In this document: piece after piece, positions 43,241-51,865 of the stretch
Position numbering within the stretch: the first letter of the stretch is position 1
Layout: every line of letters begins with the position of its first letter
Origin: JACDHG01 sp963815295
GTDB taxonomy: Bacteria > Actinomycetota > Actinomycetes > Propionibacteriales > Nocardioidaceae
Assembly: GCA_963815295.1 (NCBI GenBank)
Contig: CAWFFZ010000008.1
Location: 1,984,001-2,048,000 of the forward strand
Direction of reading: 5' to 3'
Length of the DNA: 64,000 nucleotides
Made by a program: the position numbers and the translations under genes
Notes under the pieces: model-generated
Databases searched by the model: none
The model's input: the letters and a program-made list of their open reading frames with translations, nothing else
Told to the model about the DNA's origin: nothing

Positions 43241-45733
43241 TCAGCCGACGACGAAGTTGACCAGCTTCGGCGCCCGGACGATCACCTTGCGCACGGGCTG
43301 GTCGCCCAGTGCGCGCACCACCGCTTCGTCGGCGCGCGCCAACGACTCCAGCTCCGCCTCGGAGATGTCGGGCGACACCTCCAGCCGGCCTCGGACCTTG
43401 CCCGCCACCTGCACGACACATGTGACGCTCTCCTGAACCAGCAGCGCCGGGTCGGCGACCGGCCAGCCCGCCTTCGCCACCGTCGGCTCGTGACCCAGCC
43501 GCGACCACATCTCTTCCGCCATGTACGGCGTCACCAAGCTCAGGATCACCGCGACCGTCTCGGTCGCCTCCCGCACAGCCGGATCAGCTGGTCCGCAGCC
43601 GGAGTCGATCGCCTTGCGGGTCGCGTTGACCAGCTCCATCACCCGGGCGACGACGACGTTGAAACGCTGGATCTCCAGGAGCTGGGTCGCGTCGTGAATC
43701 ACCTTGTGGGTGACCTTGCGCAACCCCTCGTCACCTCCCGCGGGATCGGTGCCAGGGGCACTCGTCACATCGCCGCTCAGCCGCCAAGCACGTTGCAGGA
43801 AGCGCATGGAGCCACCAGGTGACACGTCGGACCAGTCGATGGCGTCTTCAGGCGGACCTGCGAAAACCATCGTGAGCCGCACCGCATCGACACCGTAGAT
43901 CTCCAGCTGCTCACCCAGGTCGACACCGTTGCCCAGGGACTTGCTCATCCCCTTGCCCTCGTTGCGAACCTCACCCTGGTTCATCAACGCGCTGAACGGC
44001 TCGACGAAGTCCAAGTAGCCCATGTCGTGCAGCGCCTTGGTCACGAAGCGTGCGTACAACAGGTGCAGGATCGCGTGCTCCACCCCGCCGACGTACTGGT
44101 CCACCGGCCCCCACCGACGCACGGCCTCGACGTCGAACGGTTGTGTCTCGTCGTCTGGCGTCGGGTAGCGCAGGAAGTACCACGACGAGTCGACGAACGT
44201 GTCCATCGTGTCGGTGTCGCGCTTCGCCTCGCCCCCACACCGCGGACACGCCACGTTGACCCAGTCGCTCGCACCGGCCAGGGGTGAGACACCACGCGGC
44301 TGCAGGTCGACCCCCTTCAGCTCCGGCAATACGACGGGCAGCTCGTCGACCGGTACCGGCACCTCGCCGCATGCCGGGCAGTGGATGATCGGGATCGGAG
44401 CGCCCCAGAAGCGCTGTCTCGACACCAGCCAGTCCCGTAACCGGAAGTTGACGGCACCGCGACCTGTGCCCTTGCGTTCCAGGTACTCGATGGTGCGCGC
44501 CTTCGCCTCGGCCACACCCAGCCCGTCGAGGCTGATCTCGTCGTTCGTCGAGTTGATGGCCGGGCCCTCACCGGTGAAGGCTTCGCCGTCAAACCCCTCA
44601 CTCGGCTGCACGGTCCTCACGATCGGCAGGTCGAACTTCACCGCGAAGTCCCAGTCACGCTGGTCCTGCCCGGGCACCGCCATGATCGCCCCGGTGCCGT
44701 AGTCGGCCAGCACGTAGTCAGCGGCATACACGGGGATCGGCTGACCGGTCGCCGGGTTGATCGCATGCACGCCCAAGAAGACGCCGGTCTTGTCAGCGCC
44801 TTCGGTCAGCCGGTCGATCTCCGTCGACCTCTGAACCTCGTGCAGGTATGACGCGAACGCCTCTCGGTGCTCGTCGGTGACCAGCTCGGCCGCCAACGGT
44901 GCATCCGCAGCGATCACGAAGAACGTCGCCCCGAACAGCGTGTCGGGACGGGTCGTGTAGACCGTGACGGGCTCGCTGCGAGGACCCTCAGGCGCCTCGA
45001 TCACGAAGTCGACGTGGGCGCCATCCGATCTCCCGATCCAGTTGCGCTGCATGGTCAGGATTCGGTCGGGCCACTTGCCCTTCAGCAGCTCCATGTCGTC
45101 CTGCAGGCGCTGGGCGAAGTCAGTGATCTTGAAGTACCACTGCGTCAGTTCGCGCTTCGTGACCTCAGCACCGCAGCGCTCGCAGAACCCGCCGACGACC
45201 TGCTCGTTGGCCAGCACGGTTTGGTCGCTCGGGCACCAGTTGACCGCCGACAAGCGCCGGTAGGCCAGCCCGTGCTCATACAGCTTCAGGAACAGCCACT
45301 GAGTCCACCGGTAGTACGACGGGTCGGAGGTCTCCAGCCGGGTCCTCCAGTCGAAGCTCAGCGCGTACTGGCGGAACGACTCGGCCTGGGTCTCGATGTT
45401 GACCTTGGTCCAAATGGCGGGGTGCTCGTTGCGTTTGATCGCAGCGTTCTCGGCCGGCAGACCGAACGAGTCCCACCCGACCGGGTGCAGGACGTCATAC
45501 CCCTGCTGGAACCAGTACCGCGCAATGACGTCGGCCAGCGCCCAGGCCTCGGCGTGGCCCATGTGCAGGTCACCGGACGGGTAGGTGAACATGTCGAGCA
45601 GGTAGCGCCGCTCGCCGCTGTCGTCGTCGAGCGCTTTGAACGTGTCCAGGTCGGCCCAGACCTTCTGCCACTTCGCCTGGACGGCCTCGACGTCGTACGT
45701 CGCCCGGCCGTCCTCGGGCTGCTGCTCACTCAT
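43241..45733 (-). CDS. leuS: Leucyl-tRNA synthetase
   Basis: 830 residues from ATG 45733 (AAGGAG upstream); the frame opens further to 45826 without conservation. The class I HIGH motif appears in YPSGDLHMGHAEAW and the KMSKS motif as NEGKGMSKSLGNG; a large CP1 editing domain (about 230-420) and a zinc-ribbon-like CPACG segment lie between. It charges tRNA-Leu. A leader with a leucine-rich short ORF and terminator is upstream, suggesting leucine-dependent attenuation. Confidence 0.98.
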   Translation of the reverse strand: MSEQQPEDGRATYDVEAVQAKWQKVWADLDTFKALDDDSGERRYLLDMFTYPSGDLHMGHAEAWALADVIARYWFQQGYDVLHPVGWDSFGLPAENAAIKRNEHPAIWTKVNIETQAESFRQYALSFDWRTRLETSDPSYYRWTQWLFLKLYEHGLAYRRLSAVNWCPSDQTVLANEQVVGGFCERCGAEVTKRELTQWYFKITDFAQRLQDDMELLKGKWPDRILTMQRNWIGRSDGAHVDFVIEAPEGPRSEPVTVYTTRPDTLFGATFFVIAADAPLAAELVTDEHREAFASYLHEVQRSTEIDRLTEGADKTGVFLGVHAINPATGQPIPVYAADYVLADYGTGAIMAVPGQDQRDWDFAVKFDLPIVRTVQPSEGFDGEAFTGEGPAINSTNDEISLDGLGVAEAKARTIEYLERKGTGRGAVNFRLRDWLVSRQRFWGAPIPIIHCPACGEVPVPVDELPVVLPELKGVDLQPRGVSPLAGASDWVNVACPRCGGEAKRDTDTMDTFVDSSWYFLRYPTPDDETQPFDVEAVRRWGPVDQYVGGVEHAILHLLYARFVTKALHDMGYLDFVEPFSALMNQGEVRNEGKGMSKSLGNGVDLGEQLEIYGVDAVRLTMVFAGPPEDAIDWSDVSPGGSMRFLQRAWRLSGDVTSAPGTDPAGGDEGLRKVTHKVIHDATQLLEIQRFNVVVARVMELVNATRKAIDSGCGPADPAVREATETVAVILSLVTPYMAEEMWSRLGHEPTVAKAGWPVADPALLVQESVTCVVQVAGKVRGRLEVSPDISEAELESLARADEAVVRALGDQPVRKVIVRAPKLVNFVVG

Positions 45734-45860
45734 GACTGCTCTCCTTGCGGGTTGGCCTGTGGGTCGGCCTGCTGAAGGACTGGTCGATCGCGCGGTAAGA
45801 GTTGATCGGTCAGATGCTCGCCGCACGCTGTGTCAGGTGGGCCGCGGCGTGGCCCCGGAC

Positions 45861-45888
45861 ACAGAAAAGCCCCTCAAACATGAGGGGC
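45861..45888 (-). terminator. Attenuator terminator in the leuS leader
   Basis: On the minus strand, GCCCCTCA - TGTT - TGAGGGGC forms a perfect 8-bp stem and is followed by TTTTCT, a standard Rho-independent terminator. It lies about 130 bases upstream of the leuS ATG, inside its leader, and after a short ORF of leucine codons. Confidence 0.85.
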
Positions 45889-45923
45889 AGCCGCGCTGTC
45901 GATGACCGGTGATCAGCGCGGCT
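45889..45923 (-). promoter_or_regulatory. Pause-type hairpin between leader peptide and terminator
   Basis: Arms AGCCGCGCTG and CAGCGCGGCT, each 10 bases and perfectly complementary, around 15 bases. Its 5' arm overlaps the leader peptide stop codon, so a ribosome at the stop or stalled on the Leu codons would prevent it forming. This is the expected element between a leader ORF and an attenuator. Confidence 0.7.
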
Positions 45924-45948
45924 ATCTAAGGAGCAGGAACTTCTGCAT
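45922..45948 (-). CDS. leuS leader peptide (MQKFLLLR)
   Basis: Nine codons, ATG CAG AAG TTC CTG CTC CTT AGA TAG, encoding MQKFLLLR with three consecutive Leu codons. It precedes a hairpin and a terminator upstream of leuS, the classic plan for ribosome-mediated attenuation by charged tRNA-Leu. The -10-like TACCCT (45955-45960) ends six bases before the ATG, so transcription may start at the ATG itself, giving a leaderless message. Translation is not demonstrated. Confidence 0.65.
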   Translation of the reverse strand: MQKFLLLR

Positions 45949-45954
45949 CTATCC

Positions 45955-45960
45955 AGGGTA
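45955..45960 (-). promoter_or_regulatory. Candidate -10 element of the leuS transcript
   Basis: TACCCT on the minus strand, six bases before the leader-peptide ATG, fits the actinomycete TANNNT -10 pattern with a start at the ATG. No clear -35 is seen, which is common in these organisms. Confidence 0.4.
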
Positions 45961-46016
45961 GCGCAGGCACTCCGCCTGCCGCGATCCCCTTAACGCCGAC
46001 TCTCGGAGGGCGTCCG

Positions 46017-46820
46017 TCAGATGGCTTCGACGTTCGCGTTCTCGCCGGAGCCGGTCGTTGCCCCGGAGGTCGTGGGTGTCGACCCCGTCGGCTCGGTCGG
46101 GGTCGGCTCCGTCGGCGTGGTGGGTGTCGGCTCCGTGGGTGTCGGCTCGGTCGGTGACGGCTCGGTCGGAGTGGGCTCGGTCGGCTCAGTTCCCGTGTCA
46201 TCCGTGGGTGCTGGCGTGCCTCCATCGGTGTCCGTCGGTGCCGGGTCGGTGTTGTTGTCAGCTTCCGAGGGTGTGCCGCCCGAGGGATCGGCAGGCTGGT
46301 CGCTCACGTCGTCGTCATCCGACGGGGCGACCAGCTGCGTGAGCGTCGTACGGCCGTCATCATCTCCGCCGGTGAGCGACGACACGGGCTTGCCCAGCAT
46401 GGACTCGAGCGACGTCACCAGGCTGAGGCCGAGGGCAAGCGTGGCGATCGCTGTGACTGCGACACCACGCCAGCGGATCGGGTCTTTCTCTACTCCCGGT
46501 GACGTTGGTTCGGAGGCAGTTCCGGCGGCCGGTCCTTCGTTGTCCTCAGCAGGGACCGCAGCCAGCACCTGCGTCGTGCCGGTCGCGCCGGCACGAACCA
46601 GCCGCGGCGGAAGGGTCTCGCGCAGCACCTGCGTGCTCCGCTCGAGGGAGTGCTGGTAAAGCGCGGTGCCCACCGACGCCACGATGCTGACGACCACGGC
46701 GCCGACGACAGTGCCGGCCACTCCCAGCCACGAGGACGCGACTGCTGCGGACGCGGCGGCGAGCGCTCCACCGAGGATCTGGGGAGCGCTCAGGCCGAAC
46801 CTGGACCGGTCGTGCGACAT
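46017..46820 (-). CDS. Hypothetical membrane protein with Thr/Glu/Pro repeat tail
   Basis: 267 residues from ATG 46820 (AAGGAAG upstream); the longer frame is ignored. Two hydrophobic helices: residues about 13-45 (AAASAAVASSWLGVAGTVVG region) and about 117-140. A charged region follows, then from about 190 an Asp-rich stretch and a tail of repeated T-E-P-T-P units (about 212-245). The layout suggests a short cytoplasmic end and a long, flexible extracellular tail able to span the wall. No family recognised. It ends about 70 bases upstream of the leuS leader. Confidence 0.7.
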   Translation of the reverse strand: MSHDRSRFGLSAPQILGGALAAASAAVASSWLGVAGTVVGAVVVSIVASVGTALYQHSLERSTQVLRETLPPRLVRAGATGTTQVLAAVPAEDNEGPAAGTASEPTSPGVEKDPIRWRGVAVTAIATLALGLSLVTSLESMLGKPVSSLTGGDDDGRTTLTQLVAPSDDDDVSDQPADPSGGTPSEADNNTDPAPTDTDGGTPAPTDDTGTEPTEPTPTEPSPTEPTPTEPTPTTPTEPTPTEPTGSTPTTSGATTGSGENANVEAI

Positions 46821-47015
46821 GCTTCCTTCCAAGCCTGAGGGCATGAAACAGCCACCAGGTGTCACGGGTAACGGGTTTGGGGTGTGCCTCAATGGGCACC
46901 CCTCAAGGCTAACGAGTCCCGCGCCGCGATCCCAACCGAAACGGCACATCTGGGCGTGAGTCCGCCCACATCAGCGCGGCGGCCGTGCGAGGCCGACCGG
47001 AGGGGAGCAAGGGTG

Positions 47016-48047
47016 ATGAGCACACAGACCCACGACACCGCGGGGGCCTACGTCACCAAGGGCCAGGACTTCGAGCGCGACACCGACTACATCACGACCC
47101 GGATCACGACGGACGGCCGCGACGGGTATGTCGTCGAGCCCGACCGCTACCGGCTCGTCGCCGCGCGCGCCTGCCCCTGGGCGAACCGGGCGATCATCGT
47201 GCGCCGCCTGCTCGGCCTGGAAGGCGTCTTGTCGATGGGCATCTGCGGCCCTACCCATGACCGGCGGGGCTGGACGTTCGACCTCGACCCAGGTGGGGTC
47301 GACCCCGTGCTCGGCATCCCCCGCCTCCAGGACGCCTACTTCAAGCGCATCCCCGGGTATGACGGCGGCATCACCGTGCCCGCCATCGTCGACGTACCGA
47401 CCGGCCAGGTGGTGACCAACGACTTCGCCCAGCTGACACTCGACCTGTCGACGGAATGGACGGCCTACCACCGTGACAGTGCCCCAGACCTCTACCCCGT
47501 CCACCTGCGCGACGAGATCGACGAGGTGGCCGAGCGGGTCTACACCGAGGTGAACAACGGGGTGTACCGGTGCGGGTTTGCCGGATCCCAGGAGTCGTAC
47601 GAGCAGGCGTATGACCGCCTCTTCACTGCACTCGACTGGCTGAGCGAGCGGCTGGCCGGCAGCCGCTATCTCGTCGGAGACACGATCACAGAGGCAGACG
47701 TGCGACTCTTCACGACCCTCGCGCGTTTCGACGCGGTCTACCACAGCCACTTCAAGTGCAACCGGCACAAGCTCGCCGAGCTGCCGGTGCTGTGGGCCTA
47801 CGCCCGCGATCTGTTCCAGACGCCCGGCTTCGGCGACACGACTGACTTCGTGCACATCAAGCAGCACTACTACGTCGTGCAGACCGACATCAACCCGACG
47901 CAGATCGTCCCGACGGGACCTGCCCGGTCAGGGTGGCTGTCGTCGCACGGTCGGGAGGATCTCGGCGGCCGGCCGTTCGGCGACGGCACACCGCCCGGGC
48001 CGCCGCCTCCCGCGGAATCGGTGCCCCCCGGGCACGGGGCCACCTGA
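47016..48047 (+). CDS. Glutathionyl-hydroquinone reductase-like protein (xi-class GST)
   Basis: 343 residues from ATG 47016 with GGAGGGG upstream (a GTG just before could also start). The N-terminal thioredoxin-like domain has the catalytic Cys53 in ARACPWANRA, the xi-class signature, and the helical domain contains GVYRCGFAGSQESYEQAY and RYLVGDTITEADVRLF. Such enzymes reduce S-conjugated hydroquinones. In glutathione-free actinomycetes the thiol is likely mycothiol. A Pro/Gly-rich C-terminal extension (about 315-343) is unusual. No quinone pathway genes are adjacent. Confidence 0.9.
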   Translation: MSTQTHDTAGAYVTKGQDFERDTDYITTRITTDGRDGYVVEPDRYRLVAARACPWANRAIIVRRLLGLEGVLSMGICGPTHDRRGWTFDLDPGGVDPVLGIPRLQDAYFKRIPGYDGGITVPAIVDVPTGQVVTNDFAQLTLDLSTEWTAYHRDSAPDLYPVHLRDEIDEVAERVYTEVNNGVYRCGFAGSQESYEQAYDRLFTALDWLSERLAGSRYLVGDTITEADVRLFTTLARFDAVYHSHFKCNRHKLAELPVLWAYARDLFQTPGFGDTTDFVHIKQHYYVVQTDINPTQIVPTGPARSGWLSSHGREDLGGRPFGDGTPPGPPPPAESVPPGHGAT

Positions 48048-48055
48048 GCGCAGGC

Positions 48056-48604
48056 TCAGCCCGACGTGGCCGCGGCCCTCCGGTCCGCGAGACCACGCAC
48101 ATACTCGGCCTGACCGAGATGGGAAACGCAGTCACCGATCACACTGACCAGTCGCACACTTGCGGTCACCGGCGGGTCCCAGCGGGTGTCGACTACGCGA
48201 GCGAGCTCGTCGGCAGTGACGCTGCCGACATACCGCAGCGTCATCTCGTGCACGGCTGCGTGATAGCCGTCGAGCAGTTTCGTCGAGACCTGGACAGCAG
48301 CTACGTCGTCGCTGCCATGGCCATAACCGTGCGCGTTGGCGGGGAACGGAAGGTCGAACCGTTCGTGCCAGCCGTCGCGCGTCCACACCTGCTCCTCCCC
48401 CGTGATACCGCAGACGTGGTCGTCCTGGATGCGGGTCAGGTGCCAGATCAGCCACGCGATGGAGTTGGCGTCGCCGTCGGGCCGGTATGTCGCCTGCTCG
48501 TCGCTGACGTCAGCGCACAAGCTCCCGATCCCCTCGCGCACTCGCCCGAATGCGTCACGCAGGATCTCGCGGGCTGCGTCTTCGGTCGTGCCTGCGTCGC
48601 TCAT
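48056..48604 (-). CDS. DinB-like metal-binding four-helix protein
   Basis: 182 residues from ATG 48604 (AGGAG upstream). The DinB/YfiT helix bundle has the metal-binding His positions in WHLTRIQDDH and HLGQAEYVRG. Members are thiol-dependent enzymes, often using mycothiol or bacillithiol (S-transferases, isomerases). It is convergent with the GST-type gene 8 bases away, two thiol-linked enzymes side by side. Substrate unknown. Confidence 0.85.
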   Translation of the reverse strand: MSDAGTTEDAAREILRDAFGRVREGIGSLCADVSDEQATYRPDGDANSIAWLIWHLTRIQDDHVCGITGEEQVWTRDGWHERFDLPFPANAHGYGHGSDDVAAVQVSTKLLDGYHAAVHEMTLRYVGSVTADELARVVDTRWDPPVTASVRLVSVIGDCVSHLGQAEYVRGLADRRAAATSG

Positions 48605-48857
48605 CGGTTTCTCCTGGCTCGTCGGTTCCGGCGCCTTCAGCGGCTGATGTCCAGACAAGCAGGAGTCGACAGAATCCGCACGGCTGGCAGCTGTCGGTTT
48701 CTCAGTCTTCACATGCAGACCTGACCGGTAGCCACGTGCTGGTGAGTCTCAGGAACCGGGACGTGTCCTCGCCTCCTCGCCGCCAGATCAATAGCCTCGT
48801 GGCGATACGGTCGGCTCCCGGACGATCGACACATCGACAAGGCGGGGTGCGCGTCTC

Positions 48858-50021
48858 GTGAACGGAAACACCCCGATCAATGTCGCCGTCGTCGGCCTGG
48901 GATTCGGCGAGGAGTTTTTGCCTCTGTACGCAGCGCACCCGTCCGTCGGCAGCATCGCGATCGTCGACCCATCGATGGAGCGCCTCGCCGAGGTCGGGAA
49001 CCGACACGGAATCCGCGACCGCTACACGGCATTCGGCGACATGCTGGCCGATGGTCGGTGGGATGCGGTGCATATCCTCGCGCCCGTCGCGCTGCACGCC
49101 GAATTCACCCTTGCCGCACTCGGTGCGGGAAAGCACTGTGCCTGTGCCGTCCCGATGGCCACCGAGATCGATGACCTGAACGCGATCGTGTCGGCGCAAC
49201 AGACGTCCGGCAAGAACTACATGATGATGGAGACCAGTGTCTACGGGCGCGAGTACCTCGTCGCCGACGAGATGTACCGGGCTGGCGACCTCGGCACGCT
49301 GACCCTCTACCGCGGCTACCACGTCCAGAACCTCGACGGTTACCCCGACTACTGGCGCGGGTACCCGCCGATGAAGTACGTGACCCATGCCCTCTCCCCG
49401 TTCCTGGCCCTGACCGGTAGCCCGGTCTCAGACGTGACGGCCTGCGGCTCGTCGCGACTCACCAAGCACCGCCTGGGGCACTACGACAACCCGTTCCCCG
49501 TCGAAGTGGGGCTGTTTCGGCTGGCCGACGGGGATGTCATCGCCGACATCACGATGTCGTTCTTCCAGACCGCACGGTCCTACGTGGAGGGCTTCTCGAT
49601 CTACGGCGATCAAAGGAGCCTCGAGTGGTCCGGCGCGCCTGGTGACGCCATGCGGGTGTTCGACCTGCATCCGCCGCTGGACTCCGACCAACTGCGCCGG
49701 GGCTGGCGCGGGCGGGCCGCTGACGAGTCCAACCTCGAGCCTCCGGACTTCGCCGACCGGCTGCCCGACGAGCTGGCCGGCTACGTGCGCTCGTACACCT
49801 TCACTCCGCACGACGGCGGACCTGCGGTGTCGAAGTCGGCCGGGCACGGAGGTTCGCATCCCCACCTCGTGGACGAGTTCGTCACCAGCATCGTCGAGGG
49901 CCGTCCGCCGGCGATCGACGCCGTGACGTCGGCGGCATGGACCGCACCCGGCATCGTCGCGCACGAGTCCGCGCTCCGCGGCGGTGAGCGGCTCCAGGTC
50001 CCGAGGTTCTCGATCCGCTAG
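48858..50021 (+). CDS. Gfo/Idh/MocA family oxidoreductase with altered EKP motif
   Basis: 387 residues from GTG 48858. Rossmann nucleotide-binding region VAVVGLGFGEEF at 9-20; C-terminal alpha/beta domain with GGSHPHLVDEFVTSIVEGRPPAID. The family normally has E-K-P on strand 4, whose Lys is catalytic; here KHCACAVPMATE has Ala-Val-Pro (97-99), losing the Lys. Some family branches keep AVP at this place, so catalysis may differ. Likely a sugar or inositol-type dehydrogenase, possibly glycoside-processing. The substrate is unknown. Confidence 0.88.
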   Translation: MNGNTPINVAVVGLGFGEEFLPLYAAHPSVGSIAIVDPSMERLAEVGNRHGIRDRYTAFGDMLADGRWDAVHILAPVALHAEFTLAALGAGKHCACAVPMATEIDDLNAIVSAQQTSGKNYMMMETSVYGREYLVADEMYRAGDLGTLTLYRGYHVQNLDGYPDYWRGYPPMKYVTHALSPFLALTGSPVSDVTACGSSRLTKHRLGHYDNPFPVEVGLFRLADGDVIADITMSFFQTARSYVEGFSIYGDQRSLEWSGAPGDAMRVFDLHPPLDSDQLRRGWRGRAADESNLEPPDFADRLPDELAGYVRSYTFTPHDGGPAVSKSAGHGGSHPHLVDEFVTSIVEGRPPAIDAVTSAAWTAPGIVAHESALRGGERLQVPRFSIR

Positions 50022-50077
50022 GAGATCCATGGAGGCACCAGGGATGCCCGACTACGAACCGGTCGACCACCGTTTCG

Positions 50078-51025
50078 TCAGGGAGTTAGGACGACCTTGC
50101 CGCCGGCGTGGCCACCCCCTACCAGGGCAAGTGCGGCTGCCGCCTCTTCCAACGGAAACGAGGTGGCCACCACGACATCGAACCTGTCATGTGCTGCGAG
50201 CTCAGTGAGCACCACGCGGGCACGGCTGCGGATGTCTTCGCCCGGGTCGGCTCCCGGACCGTTGCCGAGCAGTCGGATGCCCTCCTGTGGCGCCCGATCG
50301 AACGCGGCGATCGTGGCGATGCGCTGCCGGTCACCGACGAGCTCAAGGGACACATCGACTGCCTCGTCCGTCCCGATCGTGTCGAGTGCAACGTCGATAC
50401 CGTTCGGCGCGGCCTCGCGCACGCGATCCGCGAGCCCGTCGCCATACACGACCGGCGTGACCTCGTACCTGCGCAGCGCCTCGTGGCGTCTCTCGCTGGC
50501 GGTGCCGATTACCTGGGCACCACGACCGATGGCCAGTTGCGCGGCGGCTAACCCCACGCCCCCCGAAGCCCCGTGGATGAGCACCGTGTCGCCCGCTGTG
50601 ACCTCAGTCGCTTCGACGAGGTGGTATGCCGCCGCTCCGGTCAGTGAGATGCCGGCGGCCTGCTCCCAGCTGAGGTTGTCGGGCTTGGGGAACACATCGG
50701 CCGCGGGCACCGTAACGCGAGCGGCCAAGCCACCCGAGATGCTGTACGCGATGACCTCGTCACCCACCGACAATGGCCCCGCCAACCCCATGGCGTCAGC
50801 ACCGAGAGCGCTCACCACCCCAGCCACCTCAGACCCGAGACGCATCGGCAGCTTCGACTCGTCGCTGCCCAGCATTCCGCTGTAGCGCTTGGCGTCGTAC
50901 CTGTTGATCCCGGCCGCCTTGACGTCGATGGTGACCTCACCTGCCTTCGGTGCGGGGACCTCGATCTCAATGACAGACAGGACTTCTGGACCGCCATAGG
51001 CGGTAGCGACAACAGCCTTGGTCAT
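50078..51025 (-). CDS. NADP-dependent zinc-less alcohol dehydrogenase / quinone oxidoreductase
   Basis: 315 residues. MDR fold: N-terminal GroES-like domain with GINRYDAKRYSGM and the AGVV... turn, and the nucleotide-binding AVLIHGASGGVGLAAAQLA (HGASGGVG near residue 148). No structural zinc Cys are seen, as in the QOR subfamily that reduces quinones or enones with NADPH. Convergent with the Gfo gene (56 bases) and divergent from xth. Confidence 0.9.
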   Translation of the reverse strand: MTKAVVATAYGGPEVLSVIEIEVPAPKAGEVTIDVKAAGINRYDAKRYSGMLGSDESKLPMRLGSEVAGVVSALGADAMGLAGPLSVGDEVIAYSISGGLAARVTVPAADVFPKPDNLSWEQAAGISLTGAAAYHLVEATEVTAGDTVLIHGASGGVGLAAAQLAIGRGAQVIGTASERRHEALRRYEVTPVVYGDGLADRVREAAPNGIDVALDTIGTDEAVDVSLELVGDRQRIATIAAFDRAPQEGIRLLGNGPGADPGEDIRSRARVVLTELAAHDRFDVVVATSFPLEEAAAALALVGGGHAGGKVVLTP

Positions 51026-51076
51026 GCCCTCTCAACCGATCTGCGGGTGGTCTGATTCCCACGGTAGGTTCGAGCG

Positions 51077-51865
51077 GTGCGTCTCGCCACCTGGAACGTC
51101 AACTCCATCCGCGCGCGGATCGACCGCGTTGTCAGCTGGCTCGAACGTCAAGACATCGACGTCGCCACCCTGCAGGAGACGAAGTGCCGTGACGACCAGT
51201 TCCCCGAAGAGCCGATCAGAGAGCTCGGGTACGACGTGGCGCACCACGGCTTGTCGGCGTGGAACGGTGTGGCAGTCTTGTCGCGCGTCGGCCTCGACAA
51301 CGTCGAGGTCGGCTTCCCAGGTCAGCCGACCTGGGGCGACCCGCCGGCTGCAGAGCCGCGCAGTCTCGCCGTGACCTGTGGTGGGGTCCGGGTCTGGAGC
51401 TTGTACATCCCGAATGGCCGCACTCTTGACGACCCGCACTACGCCTACAAGCTCGACTGGCTCGATCGCCTCCGGTCTGCCGCGGCAGGCTGGCTCGCCG
51501 ATGATCCCGACGCGCAGATCATGCTGACCGGTGACTGGAACATCGCGCCCTTCGACGAGGATGTCTGGGACATGAGCGTCTTCGCGCGATCAACCCACGT
51601 GTCCGAGCCGGAGCGGGCTGCGTTCAGGGCGATCGTCGACACGGGATACGCCGACGTCGTACGACCGTATGCTCCCGGACCGGAGGTCTACACCTACTGG
51701 GACTACACCCGGCTGCGGTTCCCGCGTCGCGAAGGCATGCGGATCGACTTCGCGCTCGCGAGCCCAGCGCTCGCGGCACGCGTCACCCATGCAGAGATCG
51801 ATCGCCAAGAACGCAAGGGGAAGGGGGCAAGTGACCACGCGCCCGTCATCGTCGAGATCGCCTGA
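51077..51865 (+). CDS. xthA: Exodeoxyribonuclease III
   Basis: 262 residues from GTG 51077. AP endonuclease/exonuclease family motifs: TWNVNSIRARI, LQETKCRDDQFP, LTGDWNIAP, TYWDYTR and C-terminal GASDHAPVI. It repairs abasic sites and removes 3' blocks. The end overlaps the start of the membrane glycosyltransferase-like gene by 35 bases, so the two are translated from one message despite unrelated functions. Confidence 0.95.
   Translation: MRLATWNVNSIRARIDRVVSWLERQDIDVATLQETKCRDDQFPEEPIRELGYDVAHHGLSAWNGVAVLSRVGLDNVEVGFPGQPTWGDPPAAEPRSLAVTCGGVRVWSLYIPNGRTLDDPHYAYKLDWLDRLRSAAAGWLADDPDAQIMLTGDWNIAPFDEDVWDMSVFARSTHVSEPERAAFRAIVDTGYADVVRPYAPGPEVYTYWDYTRLRFPRREGMRIDFALASPALAARVTHAEIDRQERKGKGASDHAPVIVEIA

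Noticed and set aside
45734..46016. T-box riboswitch upstream of leuS
   Set aside because: No T-box core sequence or specifier loop could be seen; the short leucine ORF plus terminator fits attenuation better.
48858..50021. Pseudogene status for the Gfo-like gene because of the missing Lys
   Set aside because: The frame is intact and other family branches share AVP at this place.
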